Source: Amphibalanus amphitrite
Lineage: Eukaryota > Arthropoda > Thecostraca > Balanomorpha > Balanidae
Length of the DNA: 64,000 nt
Assembly: GCF_019059575.1 (NCBI RefSeq)
Contig: NW_024881534.1
Span: forward strand, 1,368,501-1,432,500
Direction: 5' to 3'
The notes under the pieces are model-generated. The model was not told the DNA's origin. It searched no databases and saw only the letters and a program-made list of their open reading frames with translations. Every line of letters begins with the position of its first letter. Positions within the stretch are counted from its first letter, which is position 1. This document shows positions 11,418-22,083 of this stretch, one piece after another. A program made the position numbers and the translations under genes.

Positions 11418-12342
11418 CCCGCGAGTTGCTGGGGGGGGGGGCGTTAAACGCCCCCACTTTTTTCGCCGGGCCATAGCATAAAAACGGCGCGCCGCAGGCG
11501 CGCCAAATTTTGGGTACCTGTAGAAAATTGATTGAAGTTTATTGTGACAAAGTTTCAAAAAAATCGATCAGAAAATTTTTGAGATATCGAGGTTTTAGTG
11601 ACGTCATGATTTCTGAGTTTTCGACCAAAAACGGCATATGTTCAAAAAATCATATAAAATCACAGAATAGACATACAGACATGCCGTAAACGCCATTAGA
11701 CTGCCAATACCATGAACAATCAAATGGCTATCTTCGATTATTGATTATCGTTCCGCATTTTCCAAAATCTTGAACTGAATCTCGGGAATTTCTCGTGACT
11801 ACTTCACCACCATGATACATGCATTTTTTAAATTTAACTTTTTGAGCCAAACACGTACACATATGATAAAATCAATGTCACCATCGTGTTCTACGCCTCA
11901 AATTACCCATAAAACATGTGTCACAGGCTGCGAATATCAGTTTTGATTTTCGGGGATATTTGCCTACCCGGTTGACCTGACCTTGACCCTGACCTATGCT
12001 TGACTGACCTTTACATGGAGCTGACACTCTTGTAGGCCTTATACGATGGATTGTGCACCGTTTTGACAGAGTTTATGACGAGAGGCGCCAATTGCGAAGT
12101 CCTGAAGTCCATGCTACTGAAAGCCCGATTTCAGGTGTTTGACCTGACCTTGACCCGACCTGTGACCTCAAAATTCAACTTTAAAGTACTCATCTGAAGC
12201 GTCTCGTCGCGTTCTTTCGTTTGCCGCCTCGTGCGTTTCGCTGCGCCTATTGGTTCTCGAGTTATCGGCTGGGGGCGTTTAACGTCCCCCCCCCCCCCCC
12301 CCAGCAAACGGTGGGTGGCGAAATACCCCAGCAACTGCCGGG
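11418..12342 (-). mobile_element. TTAA-flanked element with asymmetric duplicated terminus (element B)
   Basis: The 925-bp element is flanked by TTAA at 11414-11417 and 12343-12346. The simple end (left) is CCCGCGAGTTGCTGGGG running into a G run, GCGTTAAACGC, then C5. The right end, read inward on the minus strand, is CCCGGCAGTTGCTGGGG. It then repeats TTGCTGGGG displaced by 27 bp, followed by a G run of about 17, ACGTTAAACG and C5. The interior has TGACCT/TGACCC words (11965-12000, 12140-12172), a TGACGTCA at 11599 and no transposase ORF. The CCC-starting terminus and TTAA target suggest piggyBac-like mobilisation. Compared with 23483-24428 and 42516-43381 it lies in the opposite orientation. 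Confidence 0.75.
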
Positions 12343-12346
12343 TTAA

Positions 12347-14280
12347 ATTGTATCGCAACTTTCATCATTTTTGCAATACATTAGACAAAAACCATACTTT
12401 TTGAAGCTTTATGAGATACATTTCCCTTTTTCTAGCATTCCTTCTCGCGCAGTTGAATTCACAGTTTTCTCTCAGACCTTCTGGCCAGCTCTGTTATGGC
12501 TTGGTCATCCATCGGATCGGATAGCTGTCCAAGGGTCGACGCTATAAGTGGCTCATCCGAAGCTGATTCAGGCCGAAAGGCGTGAGACCAAACGATGAGG
12601 ATTCTAGGCTTCGAGCTATACCGTGTGTCAGCGAAAACGGCTCCAGCTATGAATAATGTCCGGCTGGCTAATCTGAATATGCATTGGTTTCTTCGATCGT
12701 TCTGAGACGCAGATGCGCTAGAGTCTGGATTTGGACAGCATCATCAAAGGGTGCTGAAATATGTCCTACCAGCACTGAACTTCAAATTAAATGCCCTACA
12801 ATATTGTACATACCTAGCTTGAGAAATGTCGACTATACGAAAGCGGAAAGCGCTTCACCCTAACTGGTTTTGACACTTGCAGCTCCCCAACAGTAAAATA
12901 CAGTTTTTATCTTGTGGATAAAAATGTTCTCAACATGTGTTCCTGTCGACAAAGCGTTTTAAGAAGCTACTAAGAGCACGTTACGTAACTTGGTGTGCAT
13001 TACTCTTGCAAACATAGCCTGCTAGAGACAAGAGTCACACGACTGAATGTCTTGACGTGGGAGAGAACAGCCTCAGTACTTGGAACGCACTGACGTGGGA
13101 AGGACATATACACCTGCTTCAGCTTGATGTATTGAAGGGACATGCTTATCTTCAGTGATATCGTAAAATAGGCAGGGTTCGCACGGGTTTGCAAGCTAAT
13201 TGGCATGTTCGACCTCTCATATAAACTTGTGTCCTTCACCTTTGTTCTGCAATGTGGTCAGAATGATGCATCTTATATCATTTACAGACGCCAGAATATG
13301 TATTTCGCTTGGCATTTAGTTGATACAGTTTTCTAGTGAGAAACGCAGAAAAACATACATTTTGACACGGTTTGAGGCGTGGGAGCTTGGATCGCATAGA
13401 AAAAGCTAACAGAGATATGTCCAGACGTCCAGCTATTAGTTCTTCCAAAGCATAATATTTATATCATCTAGAACCAGTTGTAGGTATAAGGTAAGTTCAC
13501 CTTTCCCAAATTGAATAGCGATGGTAATTAGGTGCTTGGGAAATCCTAAATAAAAACGTTTCTTATAATCTTATTTGTTTCAAAAAGAAAATTGGAAGTA
13601 ATGCTCATGCATGTTATTTCATAATTTATTTCAGCATTTCAAACGAACGCCATATTTTCCCTCAGTGTTGTCTTACGTGTGGAAGAGGGATGGATGTCCT
13701 GCCCGAACGGTTGTTTTTCCGCCGAGCGCGGCCCCATCGCCAGCCAACACAGCGCGGCGGGAGTGCAAACAGCCAGATGCAAAATCAAACACGGACACCG
13801 ACCGCATCCCGATCTGGAGCTGACGACCGGGACGCCCTCCGGGGCCGGGGACAGGTCAGAAGGGTGCGGAAACGAACACCAGACGCCGAAAGAAATTGCG
13901 ACATGAGGTCATCAGCGATCTAAAGACTTGACGAGCATGAAAAGAGCAAACTCAAATATAATCATAGCACGGAGAAAACCTCGCTCAATAGATCGATACA
14001 ATATTACAGCTTGACTGGAGCAGGATCATTCAAAATACTTTCTTCAAATCATGTAACGACGTTTCGACTGCTGCGTCCGTGTCAACTTCTCTCTAGCGTC
14101 TCCAGCGCTCGAGCCGAGACGTCTACTGTTGAAGTGACCTCGTATGGTGACCTTTGCGTGACCGGAGCCGTTAGCGACCTCCAGTCCACCCACCGCTGTG
14201 ACTCTCTGTTATCTCCGTGCAGGGTCGGTCGCTGTCTGGCTCCAGACGCTGTCTGGAGTAGGTGCTGTCTGGAAGGGGGA
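12347..14280. other. Non-coding stretch, nothing recognised
   Basis: Mostly AT-rich and unique-looking. 13690-13900 is GC-rich and open in three frames at once, a sign of composition and not of coding. No transposon ends or RNA genes were found. Confidence 0.45.
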
Positions 14281-14400
14281 GACGGGGAGGGCACTCTGTC
14301 CGGGGTGGGCGCTGTCTAAGGTGGGCGCTGTCTGAGGCGCTGTCTGGGGTGGGCGCTATTTCAGATGTGCGCTGTCTGGGACGGTCTCTGTCTGGGATGA
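14281..14400 (+). repeat. Short degenerate minisatellite (GGGCGCTGTCTGAGGT-type unit)
   Basis: GCGCTGTCTGG/GGCGCTGTCTGAGG phrases recur about six times with irregular 14-18 bp spacing. Confidence 0.55.
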
Positions 14401-14904
14401 CCCAATCATAACCAACTGAGGAATGTGTGGTGACACAGTTGGGACCATGTGACAGCTTTGACAATACCAAGACGAGTGACAGCCCTGTGACATCTATTTG
14501 ATGTGATAGTGAATTATACCTAACGACTAATGTGCCTCTGTTAATGACCAAGCGATGGACCTAAGACGGCCATATGTTGACCCTTGGGTGACTTTATGGA
14601 CAGTGACCGCTACATATAAAAAAAAAATCGGAAACCCAGGTCTCCACCATATCACGGCACAAACCATGCAGTAAGGTGATAGAACCATTTCTGTCGGCCG
14701 GCCATCAGAGGCCGCGCTCGTCTTTCTGCCGTGTTTTGATTGCTGAGACATCGCGGCGGTGGCGGCTCTCGCCTGGGCCGTCTTTGGCTGACACCGACTG
14801 ATGTGACAGCAAACACGGTCTCTCGCCCCACCCTCCACTAACACCTCCACCTCCCCATACCGTTAGGAAGCCAGTCACCGCCGTTCGCGTCACCGTCGCG
14901 GCCG

Positions 14905-15045
14905 CCATCACCGACTCCGACTCTGACTCCGGCTCCGGCTCCGACTCCTTCTCTTACTCGGAATTCGATTTAAGCTCACTCCGACTACGACATCGACTCC
15001 AACTCAGACTCCGACTCCGTCTCCGACTCTGACTCTGATGCCGAC
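14905..15045 (+). repeat. Degenerate (CTCCGA)n simple repeat
   Basis: Hexanucleotide-like runs of CTCCGACTCTGACTCC with substitutions lie just upstream of the LINE ORF1. Confidence 0.65.
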
Positions 15046-15059
15046 GACCCGGCCAGCGC

Positions 15060-15341
15060 CGATAGGCTCCCCAGATGGTCCGACAGCGGGTATTTATGAC
15101 AATCGATGGGGCATCGGGGCGTCATCTTGGGCGCCCGGCCCGGTGCAGGCCACAGCCGCAGAACTGTGGTTGTCTGCAGCTGACCGCCGCCGAGGTCGGG
15201 TCACCGCTCGTTAGCTCCGCCCACCGCTCGCTCCCGGGTCAGCCGACCGGTTTCAGTTGTGCTGCGGCGAGCGCGGTGAGTGCGTGTGTGCGGTATTAGT
15301 GGGTGGTGCCGGTGAGCGGACTTCTTGCACCGAGACGGAAC
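15060..15341 (+). promoter_or_regulatory. Probable LINE 5' UTR / leader of ORF1
   Basis: CpG-rich sequence directly upstream of ORF1. TCAGTT at 15253-15258 matches the initiator motif used by internal promoters of many LINEs, but no transcription start can be shown and the 5' boundary of the element is not visible. Confidence 0.3.
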
Positions 15342-16064
15342 ATGGACGACGCAGCTCTAGAGGCAGCAGTCACGAAGATGCTCCAGAACGAGGTGTTTGT
15401 GGACATCATCCGAGAGCAAGTAAAGGTGGCGGTGGACTCTGCGGTTGCCGCGAGAAACGCTGAGATAGAAGCGCTCAGGGAGGAGCTGGCCGACACCAAG
15501 GCACAGCTGAACTCCCTAGAGCAATACTCGCGCCGCCTGTGTCTGGATGTGAGCGGTGTTCCGGAGACGCCAGGAGAGGACACCGACCGTCTCATCATGC
15601 ACACGGCCAAGCTGGCGGGCGTCGAGATCAAGAAAGAAGATATCGACCGGTCTCACAGGGTGGGCGCCGTCAAACCAGGCAAGACGCGCACGCTCGTGGT
15701 GAGGTTCGCCTGCTTCTCCAAGCGGGAGGCCCTGTACAGCGCCCGTCGGCAGCTGCGTCAGCCCCGGCCCTTCGAGGGCTCTACGGTGACGGCGGAGGTG
15801 GCCAAGAAGGTGTTCGTGACGGATAACTTAACAAGAGAGAACCAGTACATCCTCTACAAGGCGCGGCAATACCGGAAGGAGGGAAGACTGCACTCAGCGT
15901 GGTCTGACGTGGGGAAACTGAAGGCCCGACTGCGAGAGAACAGCCCGACGACCCTGATCCACTCTCTGCGTGACCTGGAGAAGCTCGTCGGCGGACCTTC
16001 TCGCTGCGACACGGGCCCCGGGCACGACGACAATCGCCGACTCCTCCGTTCCCATCGTAAGTAG
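15342..16064 (+). CDS. LINE ORF1-type nucleic-acid-binding protein (240 aa)
   Basis: ORF1 proteins of L1- and CR1-like LINEs bind element RNA and act as chaperones during target-primed reverse transcription. The ATG at 15342 gives 240 residues; an in-frame GTG lies 13 codons upstream, but the ATG fits better. Residues ~22-62 look like a coiled coil (heptad-like E/L/A pattern ending in QLNSLEQYSRR). Residues ~65-125 resemble the RRM-like core, with LDVSGVPE, GEDTD, DIDRSHRVG and RTLVVRF blocks. Residues ~155-215 (VFVTDNLTREN, YKARQYRKEGRLHSAWSDVG) resemble the C-terminal domain. The gene is GC-rich, unlike the A-rich ORF2 1.5 kb downstream, so ORF1 may belong to the same element or to a second LINE. 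A TA-flanked MITE lies between them. Intact, without frameshifts. Confidence 0.72.
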   Translation: MDDAALEAAVTKMLQNEVFVDIIREQVKVAVDSAVAARNAEIEALREELADTKAQLNSLEQYSRRLCLDVSGVPETPGEDTDRLIMHTAKLAGVEIKKEDIDRSHRVGAVKPGKTRTLVVRFACFSKREALYSARRQLRQPRPFEGSTVTAEVAKKVFVTDNLTRENQYILYKARQYRKEGRLHSAWSDVGKLKARLRENSPTTLIHSLRDLEKLVGGPSRCDTGPGHDDNRRLLRSHRK

Positions 16065-16081
16065 GACTCGTGAGCTAAGTA

Positions 16082-16976
16082 GGGGAGAGTGGGGCAAAGC
16101 GGCCACCCTAACGCTTTATACGATGCCGACGCTTGATTTCTAAACTTGGAAAGATTCTTTCTATACGAATGTGATCCCTATTAAATTGCTTTTTATTCCA
16201 ACTGTGTTTCATTTCCAAAGGCGTTCACATATGGGAGATATTGACAAAACTTTAAACCTATAGCATATTGGCCACTTTGCCCCATCCCTGAGGCAAAGCG
16301 GCCACCGGCGACTTCTGAAGTCCCGATATGAGAAAATGAACAGTTGCCTCATATACGACTAGGGTATTTGATGGTGACAAATTTTAAGCGAGGATGGATG
16401 TTTACTTAGTTATCTTCCCACCTGTAGATAAACAAATAAAGGATTTTCATGGAAAAACATTTAACTGCATTATTTGGTAACTCTTGTAACCGAAAAATGG
16501 TCAAACTGAATGCATGACGACATATTTGAATATAAATAATGTTTTTATCCAGATGGAAACAAGTTATGGCCAATTGGGGGCTGGCCACTTTGCCCCGGCC
16601 ACTTTGCCCTGCGCATACCGTCCGAGGCAAAAATATTCCAGCTCAGCTATAAATGGAGTAAAAAGCATTAAAATTGGTAGGAGTCATGTACGATAACCAC
16701 ACAATGCATGGACAAGAACGCTTATAAAAATTCCAAATGGTTATGGAATAAAATAACATTTAAAAACTGTAAACATAGTTGGTAACCTGGCAAGAAATGC
16801 TTTTCCGTGTTTCACAGAACAATGGCGATGGGCGTGAAACCACGGTCTGGCTCATTCGAACGGCCGCGAAGAGAAGTATAATTAGAAACCATAAATTAGA
16901 ACTGACGCCAGATATGGAGGGCTAAAACGATGGGTGGCCGCTTTGCCCCGGGTGGCCGCTTTGCCCCACTCTCCCC
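16082..16976. mobile_element. TA-flanked MITE with repeated GGGGCAAAG motifs, between LINE ORF1 and ORF2
   Basis: The 895-bp insertion is bounded by TA (16080-16081 and 16977-16978), as for Tc1/mariner-type elements. The inverted termini match over about 27 bases: left GGGGAGAGTGGGGCAAAGCG then GCCACCC, right its complement. The right end carries the GGTGGCCGCTTTGCCCC unit twice in tandem. Related GGCAAAGCGGCC / GGCCACTTTGCCCC motifs recur at about 16268-16306 and 16582-16608, possibly transposase-binding sites. No transposase ORF. Confidence 0.75.
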
Positions 16977-16978
16977 TA

Positions 16979-17590
16979 CCCGGCAGGTACGTACGCCGAG
17001 CCGGCAGTTCGATCGCTCCCGCCCCCTCCCCTCCCTCCCCCCAGCTTGAGCCGAGCCGCGCCGCCGCTCCCTCTTGCTTCGTTCCGCGCGTCAAACCGGG
17101 CTGGGACGAGCGTCTCGCCCCGGGCTAGACGCTGCGATCTGTCGGCGCCCGCTGTCCGGTGCAGTTGTACTGCATCCCTTCTGTCGCGTCCCGGCTCCCC
17201 TCTCTCCCTGTGGGGGCGCCTGGCTCTCCCGCTCTGTCCCTCCCGCTGACTGCTCCCGAGTCAGCTGTCAGCGGTTTGATGGGCTCCCTCCGACGGAGCG
17301 GGCGGCGCCTGACTACCTTTGTTGCGCTGTGTTTCGTCTGTTGACCGCTATTATATTTGTATAGCCACTTTATTTGCCACATAATGTATGACTCTCTGTC
17401 GACGCTATTATATTGTTACTTTATTTGCCATATTATGTACGTTTCTTCTGTTGACGCGCTATTTTTGTCACTAAGTTGCCATTGCACGTATGTTTCTTTT
17501 GTTGACGAGACATTATATTTTAAGGTAGCACCACTGTATTTACTTACCATTACGCGCTTCATTTGCCTTACTTGATTATTTTTAGTACTT
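16979..17590 (+). promoter_or_regulatory. GC-rich leader of LINE ORF2 with 51-59 bp tandem repeats
   Basis: 16979-17330 is CpG- and pyrimidine-rich. From 17339 four imperfect units begin with TGTTGACG-like words (17339, 17398, 17449, 17500; spacing 59, 51, 51) and contain ACTTTATTTGCCA-type phrases. Tandem 5' units are common in LINE promoters. Whether this is an inter-ORF spacer or the true 5' UTR of a separate element is not resolved. Confidence 0.45.
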
Positions 17591-20500
17591 GTGCTTCCCG
17601 CACACTGCACCTCAGGTGTGCCTGCTGTTATGTTACGCTTAATCTTTGTGTTCTGCTTGATTTTCTGTAACTTCTGTTCCGTACGTAACAAGCCCACGCG
17701 ATTGTCCCCAGTCCGCTCGCCGGCGCTGCCTGTTGCTCGTCCGACCCTGTCGGCTGCTGCCGCCGTCGTTCTGCTGGGGGGGCGCGTCCGGCCGGGCCCG
17801 CGACTTCTTTCGGCCGCCGGTGTGCTACGGGCCGCCGACCGGCCGCTGCCGCCGTCTTGGACTGCTGCTGCTGCATTACCTACCGACTTGTACCCAACCA
17901 GACCAAGACCAGTCCTATCCTTACCAAATGTGCACACAACCAGACATGACCTACCTTGCCCTATTTTGACTAACTCACAGTGGTCACTACTCGGCTCCTA
18001 CATGAACATACAAATGTTGCTCACCATGCACGGCATTGAACTCAATCCAGGCCCTACAGAGACGAAACAGATCACGATTGCGCATATCAACATCAATAGC
18101 ATTACCTCAGAAAACAAAATCGCTGAACTTGAACAATTCATACAAACAAACGACATACAGATTCTAGCACTAACAGAGACAAAACTTGACAATTCGGTGG
18201 CTGACAGCCAGTATACACTAGATGACTTTCACCCGCCCATTACAAAACACAGAACGCGACATGGAGGAGGCGTAGCACTATATGTACACAAATCTTTTCC
18301 GGTTCAAAAATTGTCAAATATCGAGTCTGGGAATGAGGAATGGGTCTGGGCCAAAATAAAAACACACAAATTCACACTCATAGTCAGTAGTATTTATCTC
18401 CCACCTAACCTTCCCAGCGACCGACTACAAACCTTCTTAGACAATTTTTCTGAAACTATATGTAAGGCACAAACACATACACCGACGGCAATAATTTCAT
18501 TAGGAGACTTTAACGCGGGAAACATTTATCTTGACCACCCTATCGCACAGCACAGTGGAACGACTCTATTTGACCAAAAACTCAAAGACACTGCGCAGAC
18601 GTTAAACCTTTATCAAATTATTCAACAGGCTACCCGAATCACGACAAACGTAAACAACCTTAGAGACCTTATATTTACTAACAACAGTGAAATAATTCAA
18701 CAAAGCGGAATACTATCATCATTTGCAAACCTAGATCATTTTCCAACATTTGTAACACTTGAATTCGCACGACCGACATTAGACAACGACGATTCTGTTG
18801 TAACTATTTGGGACTACCAAAACATGGACATACCACTTTTAACTAGGACAATGACTGACACTGACTGGGAAAGCATCATGAACAAGGACATAAATACCGC
18901 AACATCAGAATTTATTACTTCTTTACACAACGCGGCGGCAGCAGCAATTCCAAAAATTAAACTGAAACGCAAGAAAAATGACAAATACTGGATAACATCA
19001 GAGCTGAAAAGAACCATACGTAAAAGGGATAGACTGTTTAAACTAGCAAAGGATACGCAAACTGAAAGTAACTGGACGAGATGGAGGTGTCAACGTAACT
19101 TAGTCACAGCAATAAACAGACGGTTAAAAAACGAGTACATGCAAAGAGAGGTGCAAAAGTTATTGAACGATAAACAAAACTTACACAAATATCATAAAAC
19201 ACTTGCCTCAATTACAGGGAGAAAACAAAATAATACAATTCCACCACTCCTCGGACGTGACGGCACAATACTAAACGACGAACAAGACAAGGCGACATTA
19301 CTAAACGAACATTTTGCTCTACAATCCACACTTGACATACCAGACACACGACTTCCACCGACAACTACCGCAAACATGACTCCGATACCAGCCCTCGACA
19401 ACATTACGACTGACGAACATGAAGTACTTCAAATACTTAACTCTCTAGACACCAACAAATCTACCGGACCAGACGGCCTTCCCGTAAAGTTCTTAAAACT
19501 AACAGCACTCCTAATTGCAAAACCACTGTCTCAACTATTTAACAAATCATTATCAATAGGCATTTATCCAGACGAGCTAAAAAAGGCGAACATCAAACCA
19601 ATTTTCAAAAATAAAGGGTCCCCTTCTGATCCAACCTGCTACCGGCCCATAAGCATATTATCGGCCATTTCTAAAATTTTCGAAAAAATTGTATACAGGC
19701 AAATTTACGGACACATTACAGAACACGACCTTTTGACAGATAAACAAAGTGGCTACCGCAAAAAACATGGCACCGAACTTCAACTTCATTACTTAACACA
19801 CAACCTATATAAAGCTTTAGATACCGGACAAGACTTCACGGCAATATACCTAGACATCTCGAAATATTTTGACAAGATCTGGCATAAAGGATTACTATAT
19901 AAATGCGAAAATGAATTCGGAATTTCAGGAACACTTCTCCACTGGCTAAAATCTTACCTTAGTAACAGATTACAACGAGTACAAATTCGAAATTCCTTTT
20001 CTCAACAACGCAAAATTAACGCAGGATGCCCCCAGGGATCGGTACTTGGACCTCTTCTAGCACTAATTTATCTAAACGATCTATCAAAACGCACAAACAA
20101 CGACATTTTATTATTTGCAGACGACACCTCTTTATATGCCTCCCACTCACCAGACACACTACAAAACACCCAAACGACCTTACAAAGAGACTTAGACGAA
20201 ATTTACAAATACGGACAAGACTGGGCCATTTCATTCAATTCAGCAAAAACTAGTCAACAAACATTCTCACTTAAAAAGTCACACCAACAGCCGACACTTC
20301 ATTTTGCTGACACTCCTATACCGAAAGATGAGACTCATAAACATCTTGGACTGACGTTTTCTCACGATCTCCGATTCCACGAACATGTAAACGAAATTAT
20401 AAGCAAAATAAACAAAAATACCAGCCCATTATATTCAATTGCAAAATATCTTCCTCGACATATCCTAGAACAAATTTACAAAACGTACATTTTACCTATT

Positions 20501-21322
20501 TTTGACTATTGTGACACTGTGTACGACGGACATATCACTTTAAGAGACATTTCTAGACTGGAGACGTTACAAAACAGAATAGCGAGACTGACGACTGGGA
20601 CCCTGTTTAGAACACCATCTGACAAACTACGCACCGAATTAGGATGGGACAAATTGACAACCAGAAGACAAACACATCGATTGACACTCTATCACAAATT
20701 AAGCAGACCTGATAACCACAATACTCCAAATTATATCTCAACTATCATCCCACGTACACGACAATATGACATAAACATGACACTTCGAAACGCTAGACAC
20801 CATACTTTAGCTCGAACCCGGACAACAACACATCAACGCTCCTTCTTTACTCTCACAGGAAAACAATGGAATACACTGCCAGAGACCACAAAGCAATTGC
20901 CCCTCTCAGACTTCAACAAGTGGATCAAAAAACATTATTCGGCATCCAAACCACCCACATATTATTCACACGGAAGCAAAAATCTAAACATTCTTCACAC
21001 CAGACTAAGGACTAACATGACACAGTTAAATTCTCATTTATACAAAATTCAAAAAACCGACTCTCCAGCTTGTCTGTGCGGTTTCCCTCAAGAAAGCACA
21101 GCACACTTTATCTGCTCATGCCCATTATACACACGACAAAGAGACGAAATGAACCAAAATATATCCCGAAGCCTACAATCCAACTTTACACTTCAACCTA
21201 AAACCATCCAACTGGAAATCCTCCTGCACGGCTCAGGCCTCGACGGTGTCGGCGGTCGGGCGGTGGCACGCCACTTCCAAAAATTTATACAAGATGCTCA
21301 CAGATTCTCATGCGTTTTCTAA
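17591..21322 (+). CDS. CR1-like LINE ORF2: 2A-like peptide, AP endonuclease, reverse transcriptase, C-terminal Cys/His motif (1,243 aa)
   Basis: Uninterrupted, full-length-looking polyprotein of an APE-type non-LTR retrotransposon; it nicks target DNA and copies element RNA in the nucleus. Residues 14-30 are hydrophobic (MLRLIFVFCLIFCNF), signal-like, followed by an Ala/Pro-rich stretch. A 2A-like sequence HGIELNPGP ends at P155. Endonuclease ~160-400: TETK (E196), GDFN (D306, N308), LDH (D382, H383). Reverse transcriptase ~590-860: LDISKYFD (catalytic D755), GCPQGS (812-817), FADD (D844, D845). The C-terminal motif C1161-x-C1163...H1172-x2-C1175-x-C1177 resembles the zinc-binding tail of several LINE clades. 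Unusual: Gly148 where 2A motifs have Asp, and Tyr759 where most relatives have Ala. The coding strand is A-rich. The start is uncertain; Met14 or Met138 are alternatives. The intact frame suggests a young copy. Confidence 0.9.
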   Translation: MLPAHCTSGVPAVMLRLIFVFCLIFCNFCSVRNKPTRLSPVRSPALPVARPTLSAAAAVVLLGGRVRPGPRLLSAAGVLRAADRPLPPSWTAAAALPTDLYPTRPRPVLSLPNVHTTRHDLPCPILTNSQWSLLGSYMNIQMLLTMHGIELNPGPTETKQITIAHININSITSENKIAELEQFIQTNDIQILALTETKLDNSVADSQYTLDDFHPPITKHRTRHGGGVALYVHKSFPVQKLSNIESGNEEWVWAKIKTHKFTLIVSSIYLPPNLPSDRLQTFLDNFSETICKAQTHTPTAIISLGDFNAGNIYLDHPIAQHSGTTLFDQKLKDTAQTLNLYQIIQQATRITTNVNNLRDLIFTNNSEIIQQSGILSSFANLDHFPTFVTLEFARPTLDNDDSVVTIWDYQNMDIPLLTRTMTDTDWESIMNKDINTATSEFITSLHNAAAAAIPKIKLKRKKNDKYWITSELKRTIRKRDRLFKLAKDTQTESNWTRWRCQRNLVTAINRRLKNEYMQREVQKLLNDKQNLHKYHKTLASITGRKQNNTIPPLLGRDGTILNDEQDKATLLNEHFALQSTLDIPDTRLPPTTTANMTPIPALDNITTDEHEVLQILNSLDTNKSTGPDGLPVKFLKLTALLIAKPLSQLFNKSLSIGIYPDELKKANIKPIFKNKGSPSDPTCYRPISILSAISKIFEKIVYRQIYGHITEHDLLTDKQSGYRKKHGTELQLHYLTHNLYKALDTGQDFTAIYLDISKYFDKIWHKGLLYKCENEFGISGTLLHWLKSYLSNRLQRVQIRNSFSQQRKINAGCPQGSVLGPLLALIYLNDLSKRTNNDILLFADDTSLYASHSPDTLQNTQTTLQRDLDEIYKYGQDWAISFNSAKTSQQTFSLKKSHQQPTLHFADTPIPKDETHKHLGLTFSHDLRFHEHVNEIISKINKNTSPLYSIAKYLPRHILEQIYKTYILPIFDYCDTVYDGHITLRDISRLETLQNRIARLTTGTLFRTPSDKLRTELGWDKLTTRRQTHRLTLYHKLSRPDNHNTPNYISTIIPRTRQYDINMTLRNARHHTLARTRTTTHQRSFFTLTGKQWNTLPETTKQLPLSDFNKWIKKHYSASKPPTYYSHGSKNLNILHTRLRTNMTQLNSHLYKIQKTDSPACLCGFPQESTAHFICSCPLYTRQRDEMNQNISRSLQSNFTLQPKTIQLEILLHGSGLDGVGGRAVARHFQKFIQDAHRFSCVF
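18032..18055 (+). other. 2A-like ribosome-skipping motif inside LINE ORF2
   Basis: Residues 148-155 read GIELNPGP, preceded by LLTMH. APE-type non-LTR elements of several animals are known to carry 2A-like peptides just before the endonuclease, where they separate an N-terminal product from the polyprotein during translation. Here the usual Asp of the motif is Gly, which may weaken skipping. The predicted split is between G154 and P155. Confidence 0.7.
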
Positions 21323-21708
21323 CTTCATCCAGGGACCTGGCCGGGCGCGGCCTCCTGGCGGGGCGTGCGGGGGCGGTGGCTGCGGGCGGTGGCCGGCGAC
21401 GGGGCGGCGGTCGGGCGAACTTCTGACTGAGCGTATGTTCGAAGTATGAGAGATGATGGATGTGTTCAGGCGTGTACGTATGTATGTAAGTATGTTTGTA
21501 TGTATGTGTATGCATGCATGTATGTGTATGTATGTAAGTATGCATGTATGTGTGTCTGCGCTTGTATTATACATATTTCCGGTGCACTGCATCACAAGAG
21601 TTGGCACCGAGATTTAAGCCCTTTGGCTTTTGTGCCTCCTCTTATTTCACTATATATTATGCGTTTAATTTGTATTACCAATAAACAGTTGGAATGGAAT
21701 GGAACTGG
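21323..21708 (+). other. LINE 3' UTR with (TATG)n tract, AATAAA and GGAAT-repeat tail
   Basis: A GC-rich patch (21340-21420) is followed by a (TATG)n-like microsatellite (21476-21555), then AATAAA at 21680-21685 and a short TGGAA repeat (about 21688-21706). A terminal microsatellite without a poly-A tail is typical of CR1-like elements. I place the element's 3' end there. Confidence 0.6.
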
Positions 21709-22083
21709 CGCAGAAAATAGTCAGCCTCTGAAGGAAAGAGGAGAGGAGGATCTGAGGATGGGGATCAAGGGTGTTTTGTATCATTGTAAACGAATGATCA
21801 ACTGGTTTTGATGTGGTCTGTGGCAAAGGCAGAAGTCAGCAGCCAGCCTACATGCCGACGGTAAAAGACGGGGCATACAATGAACATGATTTGATTATTT
21901 GATTTTCGGAAGGTATTTAGGCTAAATATCACAAAGAAAACTTAAAGCCAAAAGGGCTACTGCAGGCTTCAAAGATCGCACGACAAGATTTTATTAACAG
22001 CGGGACTTAATCTCCTTTTGAATATAATTCCACTAGAACGCGTTATTATTTCATTAAATGATAACATCCAGCCACTTGAGTAT

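Noticed and set aside
15296..15631. Antisense open frames across LINE ORF1, and other frames inside 17591-21322
   Set aside because: They are shadows of the LINE coding frames and have no motifs of their own.
16057..17044. Intron removing the MITE: GTAAGT overlapping the ORF1 stop and a pyrimidine-rich CAG at 17044
   Set aside because: The spliced frame meets a stop one codon after the junction, so it would not connect ORF1 to ORF2.
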